The notes beneath the pieces are model-generated. The model ran no database searches and had not been told where the DNA came from. It saw only the letters and a program-made list of their open reading frames with translations. Both the position numbers and the translations under genes were made by a program. This document shows positions 44,453 through 52,399 of a DNA stretch of 64,000 bases, piece by piece (position 1 is the stretch's first letter; each line of letters begins with the position of its first letter). The DNA comes from Plantibacter elymi (nom. nud.) (GTDB lineage: Bacteria; Actinomycetota; Actinomycetes; Actinomycetales; Microbacteriaceae): positions 372,001-436,000 of the forward strand of contig NZ_FXWJ01000005.1 of NCBI RefSeq assembly GCF_900177795.1, read 5' to 3'.

Positions 44453-46357
44453 ATGCCGGCACCCGAATCCGACAATCGTCGTTCGCCTTCTTCAGGCCCA
44501 CCGAGAACCTCCTCCCGGGGGTCCGGAAGCCGGCGAGCTACGAGCGCGCGCTCCCGCGCTCGACGACGGGAGAACGCTGACCCCGAGCGGCTGCGTGCTC
44601 GACGCCGGAGGACCGCGCTCATCGTCTCCGGTGTGCTCGTCCTGTTGTTGGCGGTCGTTGCATGGATCGGTGTCCGTGCGTTCCTCGCCAAGGGGGAGCT
44701 GGAAGCGGCGGTGCCTTTGGCCCAGCAGGTCCGCGAGCAAGTGCTCGGCGGAGACGCAGCTGCTGCAGGAAAGACCGCTCGTGAGCTCGCATCCCACGCC
44801 CGCGAGGCCGCTGCGCTGACGAGCGACCCGATCTGGCGCGCCGCCGAGATCGTGCCGTGGGTCGGGCCGAACCTCGCAGCAGTTCGGAACCTGGCGGGTG
44901 CCACCGATGAGGTCGCGGTCGGAGCGATCGCTCCGCTGGTGAACCTCTCCGGATCCCTTCGCCCCGACCTGTTCAAGCCTGTTGACGGTGCGGTGCCGCT
45001 ACAGCCGATGATCGATGCTCAGCAGGACGTCCGCTCAGCCGACGATGCTCTTGAGGGCGCGGCCAAACGCGTCCGAGGGATTGACCAGACCAGCCTCATC
45101 AGCCAGGTGTCCTCGGCGGTCGACCAGCTCGGACCGGTCCTCACGGAGACCGCTGACACGGTCGATGCGGCACGCCGCGCGATCGACCTGCTGCCGACGA
45201 TGCTCGGCGCGGACGGTCCACGCAACTACCTGATCATGTTCCAGAACCCGGCCGAGCCGCGCGCGAGCGGCGGTAACCCTGGTGCTCTGGCCTTGATCGG
45301 CACGGACGGGGGCCGCATCTCGCTCCTGCAGCAGGCGACCTCAGGTGATTTTCCGCGGTTCCCGGAGCCGGTTCTGCCGCTGTCGACGGAGACCGCCGGC
45401 ATCTACGGCAACATCACCGGCCGTTTCATCCAGGACGTCACGCTGACACCCCGGTTCGACGTGTCCGCCGAGCTTGCATCGGAGATGTGGTTCCAACGGT
45501 TCGGTACCCGCGTCGATGGCGTCCTCAGTATCGACCCGGTCGCCCTGGGATACCTGCTCGCGGCGACGGGGCCGATCGACCTTCCCTCGGGTGATCAGCT
45601 CACGACCGAGAACGCCGCAGATCTGCTGCTGAACCAGGTGTACCAGCGCTACCCCGCCGGTGCCGAGCAGGATGCCTTCTTTGCAGCAGCGTCGGCTGCG
45701 GTCTTCGACCGCATCTCGACTGGTAACTTCGACGCCACGAAGCTGGTGGCGGCACTCGCCAAGTCTGGCGACGAACGACGTGTTCTGGTGTGGAGCGCTG
45801 CTGAAGCGGAGCAGGTGCTCTTGGCCGGAACCACGTTGACCGACATGCTCCCGACCGAGGAGCAGCAGGCCGACGCGTTCGGCGTCTACATCAACGACTC
45901 CACCGGTAGCAAGATGGGGTACTACCTCGACGTGGAGACGCAGAGTGGCATAGCACAGTGCGGTGCCGCAGGACAGGTCTTGGGTTTGCGTCTGAAGATT
46001 ACGAACACGGCTCCGGCTGACGCAGCCAGCTCGCTGAGTGACTACATCACCGGCGCTGGCATCTACGGGGTCACGCCAGGCAACTTCAACTTCAAGGTCG
46101 CGGTCTACTCGCCTCCAGGTTCCTACACCGAGGGAGTTCAGCGTGATGGCGCTGATCTCTCGGTGCAGCCGGGGCTCGACGGTGATTTCCCGGTCTCACA
46201 ATTCAGGCTCGAGTTGGCTCCAGGTGAGAGCACGACGATCGACGTGGGGGTTTCGACGTCCGGCGTGTCGAAGCAGCCTTTTGTCGTCTCGACCCCGAAA
46301 CTTCATCTTTCCGAAACACAACAGCTGGTGCCTACCTGCAAATTTGCCGTACAGTAA
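44453..46357 (+). CDS. DUF4012 membrane-anchored protein
   Basis: A 634-residue protein. Residues 1-52 are basic and disordered (Ser/Arg/Pro-rich), residues about 53-75 a single membrane helix (TALIVSGVLVLLLAVVAWIGV), and the rest is extracellular: a helical stretch (to about 260), then the DUF4012 domain, with NYLIMFQNPAEPRASGGNPGALAL as its signature. DUF4012 proteins occur in actinobacterial cell-surface polysaccharide loci; their function is unproven, but a role as a wall-polymer or S-layer ligase-like component has been considered. ATG follows the CPBP gene by 5 bases. The C-terminal third has sharply changing base composition (more A/T) compared with its N-terminal part. Confidence 0.82.
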   Translation: MPAPESDNRRSPSSGPPRTSSRGSGSRRATSARSRARRRENADPERLRARRRRTALIVSGVLVLLLAVVAWIGVRAFLAKGELEAAVPLAQQVREQVLGGDAAAAGKTARELASHAREAAALTSDPIWRAAEIVPWVGPNLAAVRNLAGATDEVAVGAIAPLVNLSGSLRPDLFKPVDGAVPLQPMIDAQQDVRSADDALEGAAKRVRGIDQTSLISQVSSAVDQLGPVLTETADTVDAARRAIDLLPTMLGADGPRNYLIMFQNPAEPRASGGNPGALALIGTDGGRISLLQQATSGDFPRFPEPVLPLSTETAGIYGNITGRFIQDVTLTPRFDVSAELASEMWFQRFGTRVDGVLSIDPVALGYLLAATGPIDLPSGDQLTTENAADLLLNQVYQRYPAGAEQDAFFAAASAAVFDRISTGNFDATKLVAALAKSGDERRVLVWSAAEAEQVLLAGTTLTDMLPTEEQQADAFGVYINDSTGSKMGYYLDVETQSGIAQCGAAGQVLGLRLKITNTAPADAASSLSDYITGAGIYGVTPGNFNFKVAVYSPPGSYTEGVQRDGADLSVQPGLDGDFPVSQFRLELAPGESTTIDVGVSTSGVSKQPFVVSTPKLHLSETQQLVPTCKFAVQ

Positions 46358-46372
46358 TGCGTGTTGTCGGAT

Positions 46373-46408
46373 TTGAGCCGTTTTCGGGGGGTATCAGAGT
46401 CGGCTCAA
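46373..46408 (+). terminator. likely stop of the DUF4012 gene
   Basis: TTGAGCCG (46373-46380) and CGGCTCAA (46401-46408) form a perfect 8-bp stem with a 20-base loop, followed by TATTCTT. The loop is large for an intrinsic terminator, so confidence is moderate. Bases 46409-46499 hold the promoter region of the next gene; no clear -35/-10 pair was found. Confidence 0.45.
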
Positions 46409-46499
46409 TATTCTTCGTCACGACGCCGCTGGTTGTGACGGTAGCTACAGCTATGCCAGCACAGCACTGCTAACTGACAAGTCTCCAAGGGGAATCCAC

Positions 46500-47042
46500 A
46501 TGCTCAAGAAAATCACCGCGGTCTTCGCGCTGGCCCTCGCTGGCCTGTTCGTCGCTCCGCTCGCTGCAAACGCTTCCTACGTTCCCGGCGCCGACATCGT
46601 CGTCTCCGGCAACGTCGCTCCCGGTGGAACGTTCGACGTCACGTTCACGGATGGCGCTTTCCAGCCGAACGAGGACGTGTCCCTCGCCCTCACCGGTGAG
46701 AATGCGACCGGCGCGACGCTCGCAGCCGTCGACACCAAGACGCTCGTCAAGACCGCCTCGGCCACCGGGTCCGTCGTCCTGACCGTCACGCTCCCGACTA
46801 ACGCGACCGGCACGTACACGGTCACCGGCACCGGCCTCTCCTCGCAGCTCATCGGCACCATCACGGTCACCGTGAAGGCGGCTGCTGCAGGTGACGGCGC
46901 CGGCAACGGCGGGCTCGCCGACACCGGTTTCAACACCCCGGCCTTCCTCGTGTGGGGTGCTGCCGGAGCAGTCGTCCTCGGCGCAGCGCTCATCGCGGTC
47001 TTCGTGATGATCCGCCGCCAGCGCGCAGGCGTCGCAGCGTAA
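46500..47042 (+). CDS. small LADTG-anchored surface protein
   Basis: A 180-residue exported protein: signal peptide at 1-26 (LKKITAVFALALAGLFVAPL, cut near ANASY), a single Ig-like/beta domain (VVSGNVAPGGTFDVTFTDGAF; TGTYTVTGTGLSSQLIGTI), and a C-terminal LADTG, membrane helix and RRQRAG tail. The domain again resembles one unit of the giant adhesin (GxPGGxTxxV...F.PxExVxLxL). ATG 46500 follows AAGGGGA. It is monocistronic with a strong terminator. Ligand unknown. Confidence 0.85.
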   Translation: MLKKITAVFALALAGLFVAPLAANASYVPGADIVVSGNVAPGGTFDVTFTDGAFQPNEDVSLALTGENATGATLAAVDTKTLVKTASATGSVVLTVTLPTNATGTYTVTGTGLSSQLIGTITVTVKAAAAGDGAGNGGLADTGFNTPAFLVWGAAGAVVLGAALIAVFVMIRRQRAGVAA

Positions 47043-47067
47043 CAATCCTCTCGACCTTCGGGTCAAC

Positions 47068-47101
47068 AAGAACGGCCGGTGCATCCGCACCGGCCGTTCT
47101 T
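47068..47101. terminator. bidirectional terminator between convergent genes
   Basis: AAGAACGGCCGGTGC (47068-47082) and GCACCGGCCGTTCTT (47087-47101) form a perfect 15-bp stem with loop ATCC. The plus strand continues GTTTGTG and the minus strand GTTGACC, so it can stop both the LADTG gene and the small acidic-protein gene. Confidence 0.85.
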
Positions 47102-47117
47102 GTTTGTGTCCGAGACC

Positions 47118-47297
47118 CTACGCGTCGTCGCTCGGGTGGTCGGGGTCTTCTTCCTGGTTGAAGTTCGAGGCGTCGGGGTCGTGCCCCACCGCGAGGCCGT
47201 CCTCGCTGTTGGGGATGGTCTGGTTCTCGCCCAGGCCGCCCGGCTTCGGCGTTCCCTCGCTGCTGTTCTGGTCGGTGTCGTTCGTGTCGTTCGTCAT
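47118..47297 (-). CDS. 59-residue acidic disordered protein
   Basis: On the minus strand ATG 47297 opens a 59-codon frame ending TAG at 47118. The product is rich in Asp, Asn, Glu, Pro and Gly (MTNDTNDTDQNSSEG at the start, DPDHPSDDA at the end), has no hydrophobic segment and only one Phe. I know of similar short acidic hypothetical proteins in Microbacteriaceae but no function. Frame evidence: sequence bias towards acidic codons, a clean stop beside a strong terminator, and no competing frame of comparable composition. No good ribosome site was found. A plus-strand frame of 87 residues over the same bases is judged artefactual. Confidence 0.6.
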   Translation of the reverse strand: MTNDTNDTDQNSSEGTPKPGGLGENQTIPNSEDGLAVGHDPDASNFNQEEDPDHPSDDA

Positions 47298-47364
47298 GGG
47301 GAACAGGTTAAGAGGTACGGGATCGCGGGTGAGCGGGCTTGACAGGGTGCCTGGGCGGCGGTTT

Positions 47365-47512
47365 CGGGCCCTTCGACAGGCTCAGGGACCGGGTAGGAGG
47401 GCTCAGGGACCGGGAGGAGTGCTCGGGGAGCGGGGCCCTTCGACAGGCTCAGGGACCGGAAGGAGCGCTGAGGGACCAGGCCTTTCGACAGGCTCAGGGA
47501 CCGGGAGGGGTC
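47365..47512. repeat. hairpin half-site repeat cluster
   Basis: CTTCGACAGGCTCAGGGACC (or a near copy) occurs three times, starting near 47370, 47433 and 47484, all in the same orientation, with GCTCAGGGACCGGGAGG-like spacers. It lies in the 337-base gap before the 140-residue membrane-protein gene; the remaining 47513-47634 is that gene's upstream region, where I see no clear promoter. Confidence 0.85.
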
Positions 47513-47634
47513 GGCTATCTTGCGGAAATCGGATAGGCCGGGACATACCTCCCTTCCGGGGGACAGGTGATGGGCAATACAGTTCCAGCAGCCTGGGTCC
47601 GGTCGTCGGATCCTCCACGACCGAAACGAGCATC

Positions 47635-48057
47635 ATGACCATGACCATCGGCAAGAAGACCGTCCCGACGCCCATCGCCGTCTCCTTCTGGCTGTGGGTG
47701 GTCGTCGCCGTCCTCCTCGTCATCACCGGCATCATCACCGCCACCTCGCCCGCCGAACAGACCGCCGCCGCCAACCTCAAGCTGCCCGTGCCCACCGAGG
47801 TCATGACCATCTCCTCCGGCATCGGCTCGATCATCGGCGCCGCACTCCACGTGCTGTTCGCGTGGTTCATGGTCCAGGGCCGCAACTGGGCGCGCGTCGT
47901 CCTCACGATCTTCGGGGTCCTGTCCGTGCTCGGTTCCATCGCCACGATCTTCACCGGCAACATCCTCGCGATCATCGTCGTGATCGTCACGATCGTCGCC
48001 GTCGTCGAGATGTACCTGCCGGCAGCCCGCGCGCACTTCTCCCGCCCCGTCCGATGA
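47635..48057 (+). CDS. four-helix membrane protein of unknown function
   Basis: A 140-residue protein with four hydrophobic helices (VSFWLWVVVAVLLVITGIIT, VMTISSGIGSIIGAALHVLF, ARVVLTIFGVLSVLGSIATI, ILAIIVVIVTIVAVVEMYLP) and a short basic tail ending ARAHFSRPVR. It looks like the DUF-type small membrane proteins common in Microbacteriaceae. ATG 47635 is used; ATG 47641 is possible. Its stop overlaps the CPBP protease start (ATGA), so the two are co-translated. Confidence 0.82.
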   Translation: MTMTIGKKTVPTPIAVSFWLWVVVAVLLVITGIITATSPAEQTAAANLKLPVPTEVMTISSGIGSIIGAALHVLFAWFMVQGRNWARVVLTIFGVLSVLGSIATIFTGNILAIIVVIVTIVAVVEMYLPAARAHFSRPVR

Positions 48058-48908
48058 CCCAGGAACGGACCGACTCGCCGCTGACCCCGCGCCAGCAGCG
48101 CGCCGAGGATCGCCGGGCGGCCGCGGCCCTGCCGTACACCCCGGCGGACGGCAGTCGGTGGGGCGCCGGCACCGCGCTCGTGGTGCTCGCCATCACCCTG
48201 GCCCTGCTGGTCGTGCTCCGCATCGTGCTCCCGGCGACCCTCGGGGACACCCAGCTCGCCGACCTCCTCCTCTGGACCGTCTTCTACGCCGGCATCCTCG
48301 TGGCGATGGGCGTCGTCTGCAAACGGCTCGGCACGGGTTCCTGGGTCACCGACTTCGGTCTGCGGTTCCGCTGGTTCGACGTCTTCATCGGCCTGGGCTC
48401 GGCGATCGGCATCCGTCTCGTCGCCGGCATGATCGACGGCGTCGTCATCACCCTCATGGGTGGAACGCCGAAGTCCAACATGGCACCACCGGCACCCGAG
48501 ATCGGGTGGGTCATCCTCAACTCGGTGATCGCGGTCGCCATCGTCGCGCCCTTCTGTGAGGAGCTCCTCTTCCGCGGCCTGCTCCTGCGCGGCTTCCGGA
48601 ACACGATCCTCCGCGGACGGTCCACCGGAGCGGTGCGCGGTGGCGCTGCGACGCCGTCCACCTCCCGTCGCCGGACCGCGGCCGTCGTCTCCGTCGGGGT
48701 GAGCGCGCTGCTCTTCGCCGCCGTGCACCTCTATGAAGGATGGGGGAGTCCGGTGACGATGGTCACGCTGGGCCTCAGCATCCTCGTGCTCGGCATCGTC
48801 AACGGCGTCTACGCCGCGACCACGAAGCGCCTCGGCCCCGGCATCTGGACGCACGTGTGGTTCAACGGGATGGCCGCCGCGACGGTGATCGCGACCGCGA
48901 TGAGCTGA
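48054..48908 (+). CDS. CPBP-family intramembrane metalloprotease, second copy
   Basis: A 284-residue membrane protein with six to seven helices after a basic 35-residue N-terminal tail (QERTDSPLTPRQQRAEDRR). The motifs are EELLFRG, FAAVH and HVWFN in the same order as in the gene at 43698. A Thr/Ser/Arg insertion (GRSTGAVRGGAATPSTSRRR) sits between the first and second motifs and is unusual. The ATG overlaps the stop of the upstream membrane-protein gene by four bases (ATGA). Confidence 0.88.
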   Translation: MTQERTDSPLTPRQQRAEDRRAAAALPYTPADGSRWGAGTALVVLAITLALLVVLRIVLPATLGDTQLADLLLWTVFYAGILVAMGVVCKRLGTGSWVTDFGLRFRWFDVFIGLGSAIGIRLVAGMIDGVVITLMGGTPKSNMAPPAPEIGWVILNSVIAVAIVAPFCEELLFRGLLLRGFRNTILRGRSTGAVRGGAATPSTSRRRTAAVVSVGVSALLFAAVHLYEGWGSPVTMVTLGLSILVLGIVNGVYAATTKRLGPGIWTHVWFNGMAAATVIATAMS

Positions 48909-48957
48909 CGGACCGAGGGGTTCGGGGCGGGGCTGCTCGGAGCGGAGAGGTGTGCTC

Positions 48958-49042
48958 GGGGGCCCTTCGACAGGCTCAGGGAACGGGCGAAGGCTCGGGG
49001 ACCTGGCCGGGGCTCAGGGACTGGGGGCTCGGGACCGGAACT
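48958..49042. repeat. hairpin half-site repeat cluster
   Basis: CCCTTCGACAGGCTCAGGGA at 48962 and degenerate units CTCGGGGACCTGG, CTCAGGGACTGGG, CTCGGGACCGGA follow within 85 bases. It lies between the convergent stops of the CPBP protease and the last gene of the SipW operon. Confidence 0.75.
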
Positions 49043-49076
49043 GGAGCGGGCAATGGGCCGTGGGCCTCCTGCGGGT

Positions 49077-49676
49077 TCAGCCGACGATGGTGCACGTCGG
49101 ATTCGAGGCGAGCGCGCCGGTGGACACCTGCACAATGGCCCACTGCGACGCCCAGATCTGGTCGCGAGTGACCGGCGAAACGATGTAACTGGCTGGCGCG
49201 GTGCGGACACCGAGGTAGCCGGTCCCGCCGAGCAGACCCGTGAGCAGTCCGTCCAATAGCCCGCGGTTGAACGTGAGCGAGTACTGCCTGTTCGGGTTCG
49301 GCGTGGGTGCCGATGCCATCGGCGTGTTCGCGACTGAGGCGAGGACCATCGCCTGCTGCACGGTCACACCGGCCGCGGGCTGGTTGGCGCTGCCGACCTG
49401 GATGTCCGCCGCACCGTAGCCCTCCGGCATGGTGAACGTCAGCGTGTAGGAGTTGAGGACAAGACCGATGCCGAGCACGGATGTCGCCGAGATGGAGCAC
49501 CCGTTCGCTCCAGGAAGGTATACCGGCTTCGGAACCGTGAGCGCACCGAAGGTAGCCGCGCCGAATCCAGCGCTCTGCCACGCGGCTTCCGACTGCTGCG
49601 GTGTCGACGCGGCCGAGACTCCGATGGCCGTCAGCGCAACGAACACCGCGACGAACTTTCGGCGCGCCCACCTCAT
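49077..49676 (-). CDS. secreted protein with SipW-type signal, third fibre-like candidate
   Basis: A 199-residue protein. Its N terminus RWARRKFVAVFVALTAIGVS plus QQSEAAWQSAGFGAATFGA fits the alternate signal class whose mature chain begins around AAW...F..A.F, shared with two neighbours, though the Asp/Glu-Phe pair is missing. The mature region is Gly/Thr/Ala-rich and beta-like, with QYSLTFNRGLLDGLLTGLLGG and a C-terminal VQVSTGALASNPTCTIVG; two Cys residues (GCSI, TCTI) could form a disulphide. The ATG overlaps the SipW fusion stop as ATGA. It probably depends on that peptidase for export. No homologue recognised. Confidence 0.72.
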   Translation of the reverse strand: MRWARRKFVAVFVALTAIGVSAASTPQQSEAAWQSAGFGAATFGALTVPKPVYLPGANGCSISATSVLGIGLVLNSYTLTFTMPEGYGAADIQVGSANQPAAGVTVQQAMVLASVANTPMASAPTPNPNRQYSLTFNRGLLDGLLTGLLGGTGYLGVRTAPASYIVSPVTRDQIWASQWAIVQVSTGALASNPTCTIVG

Positions 49677-50983
49677 CTCGAGCCCCTCGCGGAGCGCGAG
49701 TGCTGACGCAGCGCGCCGAACCACGCGCCGACGAGACCGATCAGGATCGCGCCGGCAGCGGTCCACACGGCGAACTCGATGCTCGCACCGGTCCGGGGGA
49801 GCGTGGTGATCGGTCCGGGCGAGACCGAGACGTCGTCACCGATGCCTTCGGCCGTGACCGTGAGGGCGACCGAGGCGTTCGCCACCGCTGCGCCGGACGG
49901 CATCCGGACGTCGAACTTCAGCCACCACGCCTCCGAGCTGCGCATCGAGAGGACCGCACGCTCGACGCCGTCGACGGGCACCGCCATCTCGTCGAACAGG
50001 TGGGTGATGGTGCCGACGCATCCGGCCGCTGTCCACTGGACGGAGCAGGCGTCGACCACCATGACGAGCCCGAGCTCGGGAGAGCCGGAGCCGACCATGG
50101 TCACGTCGATGGAGCCCGGTGTGGCTTCGGGCTTGGTGCTGATGCCCACCTCCCAGGGCGTCGACCGACCGGGGGCGAGGGACCGCATGGCCGACGGGTC
50201 GCCGATCGAGGTGAGGACGACCGCCTCACCGGCGATGACGTCGACCGTCGGTTCGGCCTGCGCAGGAGCCGATCCACCGATCGCGAGGCCGGCTCCGAGG
50301 AGCAGGGCGACCGGTGAGCAGCGGAGCGCGGCGTGGCGGGCCGGTCGTGGTCCGGCTCCGTCGGCCGTGGTGGAGCGGCGTCGGGAAGCAGCACGACCGT
50401 TTTCGCCGGTCCCTCCCGAGTCACCTGGCGGGCGCTTGCGGTCGGAGCGCGGCCAGAACGCCCACATGACGAGGGCCGAACAGCTGAGCGTCAGCCCGGC
50501 CAGGACCCACGGGTTGGACAGCCACACCACGAGGTACGCGAGCCCGGGGACCGAGGCGAGCACGATGCGGACCGTCGAGACGGTGTACGGCTCGGGGTCC
50601 TCCGACAGGTTCGCGTCGCCCTGCATGGTGATCGTCCGCTGTGGTCCTGCGGTGTCGACACCGCCGGTCACCGAGGTGACGCGGTGAGTGACCGGCAGCT
50701 GACCAGCGCGATCCACCGTCACCACATCGCCGACCGCGATGTCGGACGCGGGGATCTCGCGGACGAGCGCGAGTGAGCCGGTGGGGATCGTCGGGCTCAT
50801 GGAACCGGTCTTGAACATGATGAGGGTGATGTTGAAGCAGGTCGCGAGGATGACGAGCACGATGCAGACCACCCCGCCGACGGCGGCGAGGTTCAGCAGG
50901 GTGCTGCCGACGATCGACGCCACCGAGCGGCGGGGTTGCTGCCGCTCGGTGGCGTCGATCGCTTCCGTGGAGGGTCGGGTCAC
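49673..50983 (-). CDS. SipW-type signal peptidase I fused to an LPRTG-anchored exported domain
   Basis: A 436-residue protein. After a basic start and a membrane helix (about 28-55) comes the SipW-type peptidase: GSMSPTIPTGS with catalytic Ser61, DVVTVDRAGQLPVTHRV with the His of the Ser-His dyad at 100 (not the usual Lys), and TMQGDANLSEDPEP. Two more helices follow (about 140-175). Residues about 176-215 are Arg/Pro/Gly-rich, then a second signal-like helix (SPVALLLGAGLAIGGSAPAQA), a beta-rich domain of about 150 residues, and LPRTG (395-399), a helix and a basic tail. So it is a peptidase joined to a wall-sorted protein. It is third in the operon; start ATG 50983. Confidence 0.85.
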   Translation of the reverse strand: MTRPSTEAIDATERQQPRRSVASIVGSTLLNLAAVGGVVCIVLVILATCFNITLIMFKTGSMSPTIPTGSLALVREIPASDIAVGDVVTVDRAGQLPVTHRVTSVTGGVDTAGPQRTITMQGDANLSEDPEPYTVSTVRIVLASVPGLAYLVVWLSNPWVLAGLTLSCSALVMWAFWPRSDRKRPPGDSGGTGENGRAASRRRSTTADGAGPRPARHAALRCSPVALLLGAGLAIGGSAPAQAEPTVDVIAGEAVVLTSIGDPSAMRSLAPGRSTPWEVGISTKPEATPGSIDVTMVGSGSPELGLVMVVDACSVQWTAAGCVGTITHLFDEMAVPVDGVERAVLSMRSSEAWWLKFDVRMPSGAAVANASVALTVTAEGIGDDVSVSPGPITTLPRTGASIEFAVWTAAGAILIGLVGAWFGALRQHSRSARGSR

Positions 50984-50993
50984 GGTGCTCCGA

Positions 50994-51641
50994 TCAGGAA
51001 CTGGAGGTGCTGGTGATCTGCCATGTCGCCGACGCCGTCCCGCCCTGGAAGCTGGAGGCGGTGCCGGCCTTCACCCGCACGTCGAAGCAGAAGCGCACGG
51101 TGGAGTTGCCCGCCGCGGTGAGCGCTCCGGTCGCGGTCGGCGGAGCCGTGCCCGTCGAGAGCGACGCGGTGTACGCGGGGACCGTCGGGGAGGTGAACGC
51201 GGCGGCGTTACATGCTGTGCCCGCAGCCGTCGTGACCACGCGGTACTCGAGCTGCGGCAGGAGGGTGCCCGTCGCCACCGAGACCGCTGACAGCGCCGCC
51301 GTCCCGCCGATGTTCGTCGCGGCGGTCGTGCGGATGTCGATGAAGGCGAACTGGGAGAGCCCTGGCGACATGGCGGTGGCGTTGAAGACCAACGTGGCGG
51401 GGTTCGCCGCCTCGTGGGCCGCCCAGGTCGACGACGAGGTCTGCGATTCCACGGCGAAGGTGCTCGCCGCGAAGGTCGCCGTTCCGAACTCGTCGTCGCT
51501 CCAGGCCGCGAGGGTGAGCGAGGTCCCGACGCCGAGCACGAGCGCTGCTGCGAGGGCCGCTCTGGCCTTCGTGTAGCGCGACGTGCTCCGTTGTTCAGCG
51601 GGGCGGTGGTGCCTCCCCGCCGCCGGTGTGTGTCGTCCCAT
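50994..51641 (-). CDS. SipW-dependent secreted protein (TasA/camelysin-like), second copy
   Basis: A 215-residue protein with a basic N terminus, then a signal helix (KARAALAAALVLGVGTSLTL) ending AAWSDDEFGTATFAAS, the motif of the alternate SipW-dependent signal (TIGR04089 type, as I recall the family). The mature domain is Ala/Thr/Ser-rich beta, with two Cys residues (TACNAAAF, VRFCFDVRV) as in its upstream neighbour. It ends TWQITSTSSS. It resembles TasA, the biofilm amyloid of Bacillus, in signal and size but not obviously in sequence. It is 20 bases downstream of the first copy and 10 bases before the peptidase gene. Confidence 0.82.
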   Translation of the reverse strand: MGRHTPAAGRHHRPAEQRSTSRYTKARAALAAALVLGVGTSLTLAAWSDDEFGTATFAASTFAVESQTSSSTWAAHEAANPATLVFNATAMSPGLSQFAFIDIRTTAATNIGGTAALSAVSVATGTLLPQLEYRVVTTAAGTACNAAAFTSPTVPAYTASLSTGTAPPTATGALTAAGNSTVRFCFDVRVKAGTASSFQGGTASATWQITSTSSS

Positions 51642-51661
51642 GATCGCCGTCCCGCCGCGGG

Positions 51662-52306
51662 TCAGGGCAGCGGGGTGGTGGACTCGGCCGCGAACTCCCA
51701 GACCACGGTGCCGCTCGGCGACGACTGCGGGAGGCTCGCCGCCGGGGTGACCTCGAAGCAGAGGAACACGGGCGTGGTGACGGCACCGAGCGTGAAGATG
51801 TCCGCGGCCGTGCTCGACGTCGTCGCGGCGTCCGTCACGAGCGCGGTGCCGGCGGCGAAACTCGCAGCATCGCAGCCGAAGGTGGCGGTGGTCACAACCG
51901 AGTAGGTGAGGGACGAGGCGATGGTGGCGCCGCTCGTGGCGGTGATGTCGACCGTGCCGGCGTACGTCGACGCGGCGGTCAGCTGCACGGCGAAGCCGGC
52001 GTAGACGGGCTCCTCAGGTGCCAGGTTGTCGGCTTCCACCGCGAAGGTGAGCGGGGCGGCCGCAGCCTCGGTCGGGTGCTCGGTGAACGCGGTGCCGTCG
52101 GTGCTGCCCTCGATGCCGAACCCACCACCGGCGAAGATCCCGGTCGCGAACTCGGAGTCGTTCCAGGCCGCGAGCGTGATGGCCGCACCGACGCCGAGCA
52201 CCAGGCCGCCGGCGAGGATCGCCTTCGCCCGCTTGCTGCGCTGGCCGCGGACGGGCGCGTCGGTGCCGGTGGCCGCTGGGGCCTCGGTGCTGGTGTCGAT
52301 GGTCAT
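51662..52306 (-). CDS. SipW-dependent secreted protein (TasA/camelysin-like), first copy
   Basis: A 214-residue protein whose start ATG 52306 follows AGGGGGC. The signal reads RSKRAKAILAGGLVLGVGAA then ITLAAWNDSEFATGIFAGGG, matching the SipW-cognate class; the mature part is about 165 residues of beta-rich Thr/Ala/Val sequence with Cys in FGCDAASF and FLCFEV and ends VVWEFAAESTTPLP. It shares its plan (signal, one Cys pair, terminal W-x-F/W-x-I strand) with the next gene, suggesting duplication. First gene of the operon: two fibre-type proteins, the peptidase fusion, and the third secreted protein. An upstream reading to 53563 belongs to another frame of the LuxR gene. Confidence 0.83.
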   Translation of the reverse strand: MTIDTSTEAPAATGTDAPVRGQRSKRAKAILAGGLVLGVGAAITLAAWNDSEFATGIFAGGGFGIEGSTDGTAFTEHPTEAAAAPLTFAVEADNLAPEEPVYAGFAVQLTAASTYAGTVDITATSGATIASSLTYSVVTTATFGCDAASFAAGTALVTDAATTSSTAADIFTLGAVTTPVFLCFEVTPAASLPQSSPSGTVVWEFAAESTTPLP

Positions 52307-52399
52307 GGAAGCCCCCTGGAGTCCGCCGGTGACGGCTGGCGTCACCACAGGTGTCGGGCGTGCGGAGACGGCCTCCGCGCGTCTCACGACACTCTCAGG

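Noticed and set aside
47104-47634. Extension of the 140-residue membrane protein to 47104
   Set aside because: The extra part translates the terminator and hairpin repeats; ATG 47635 begins the hydrophobic protein.
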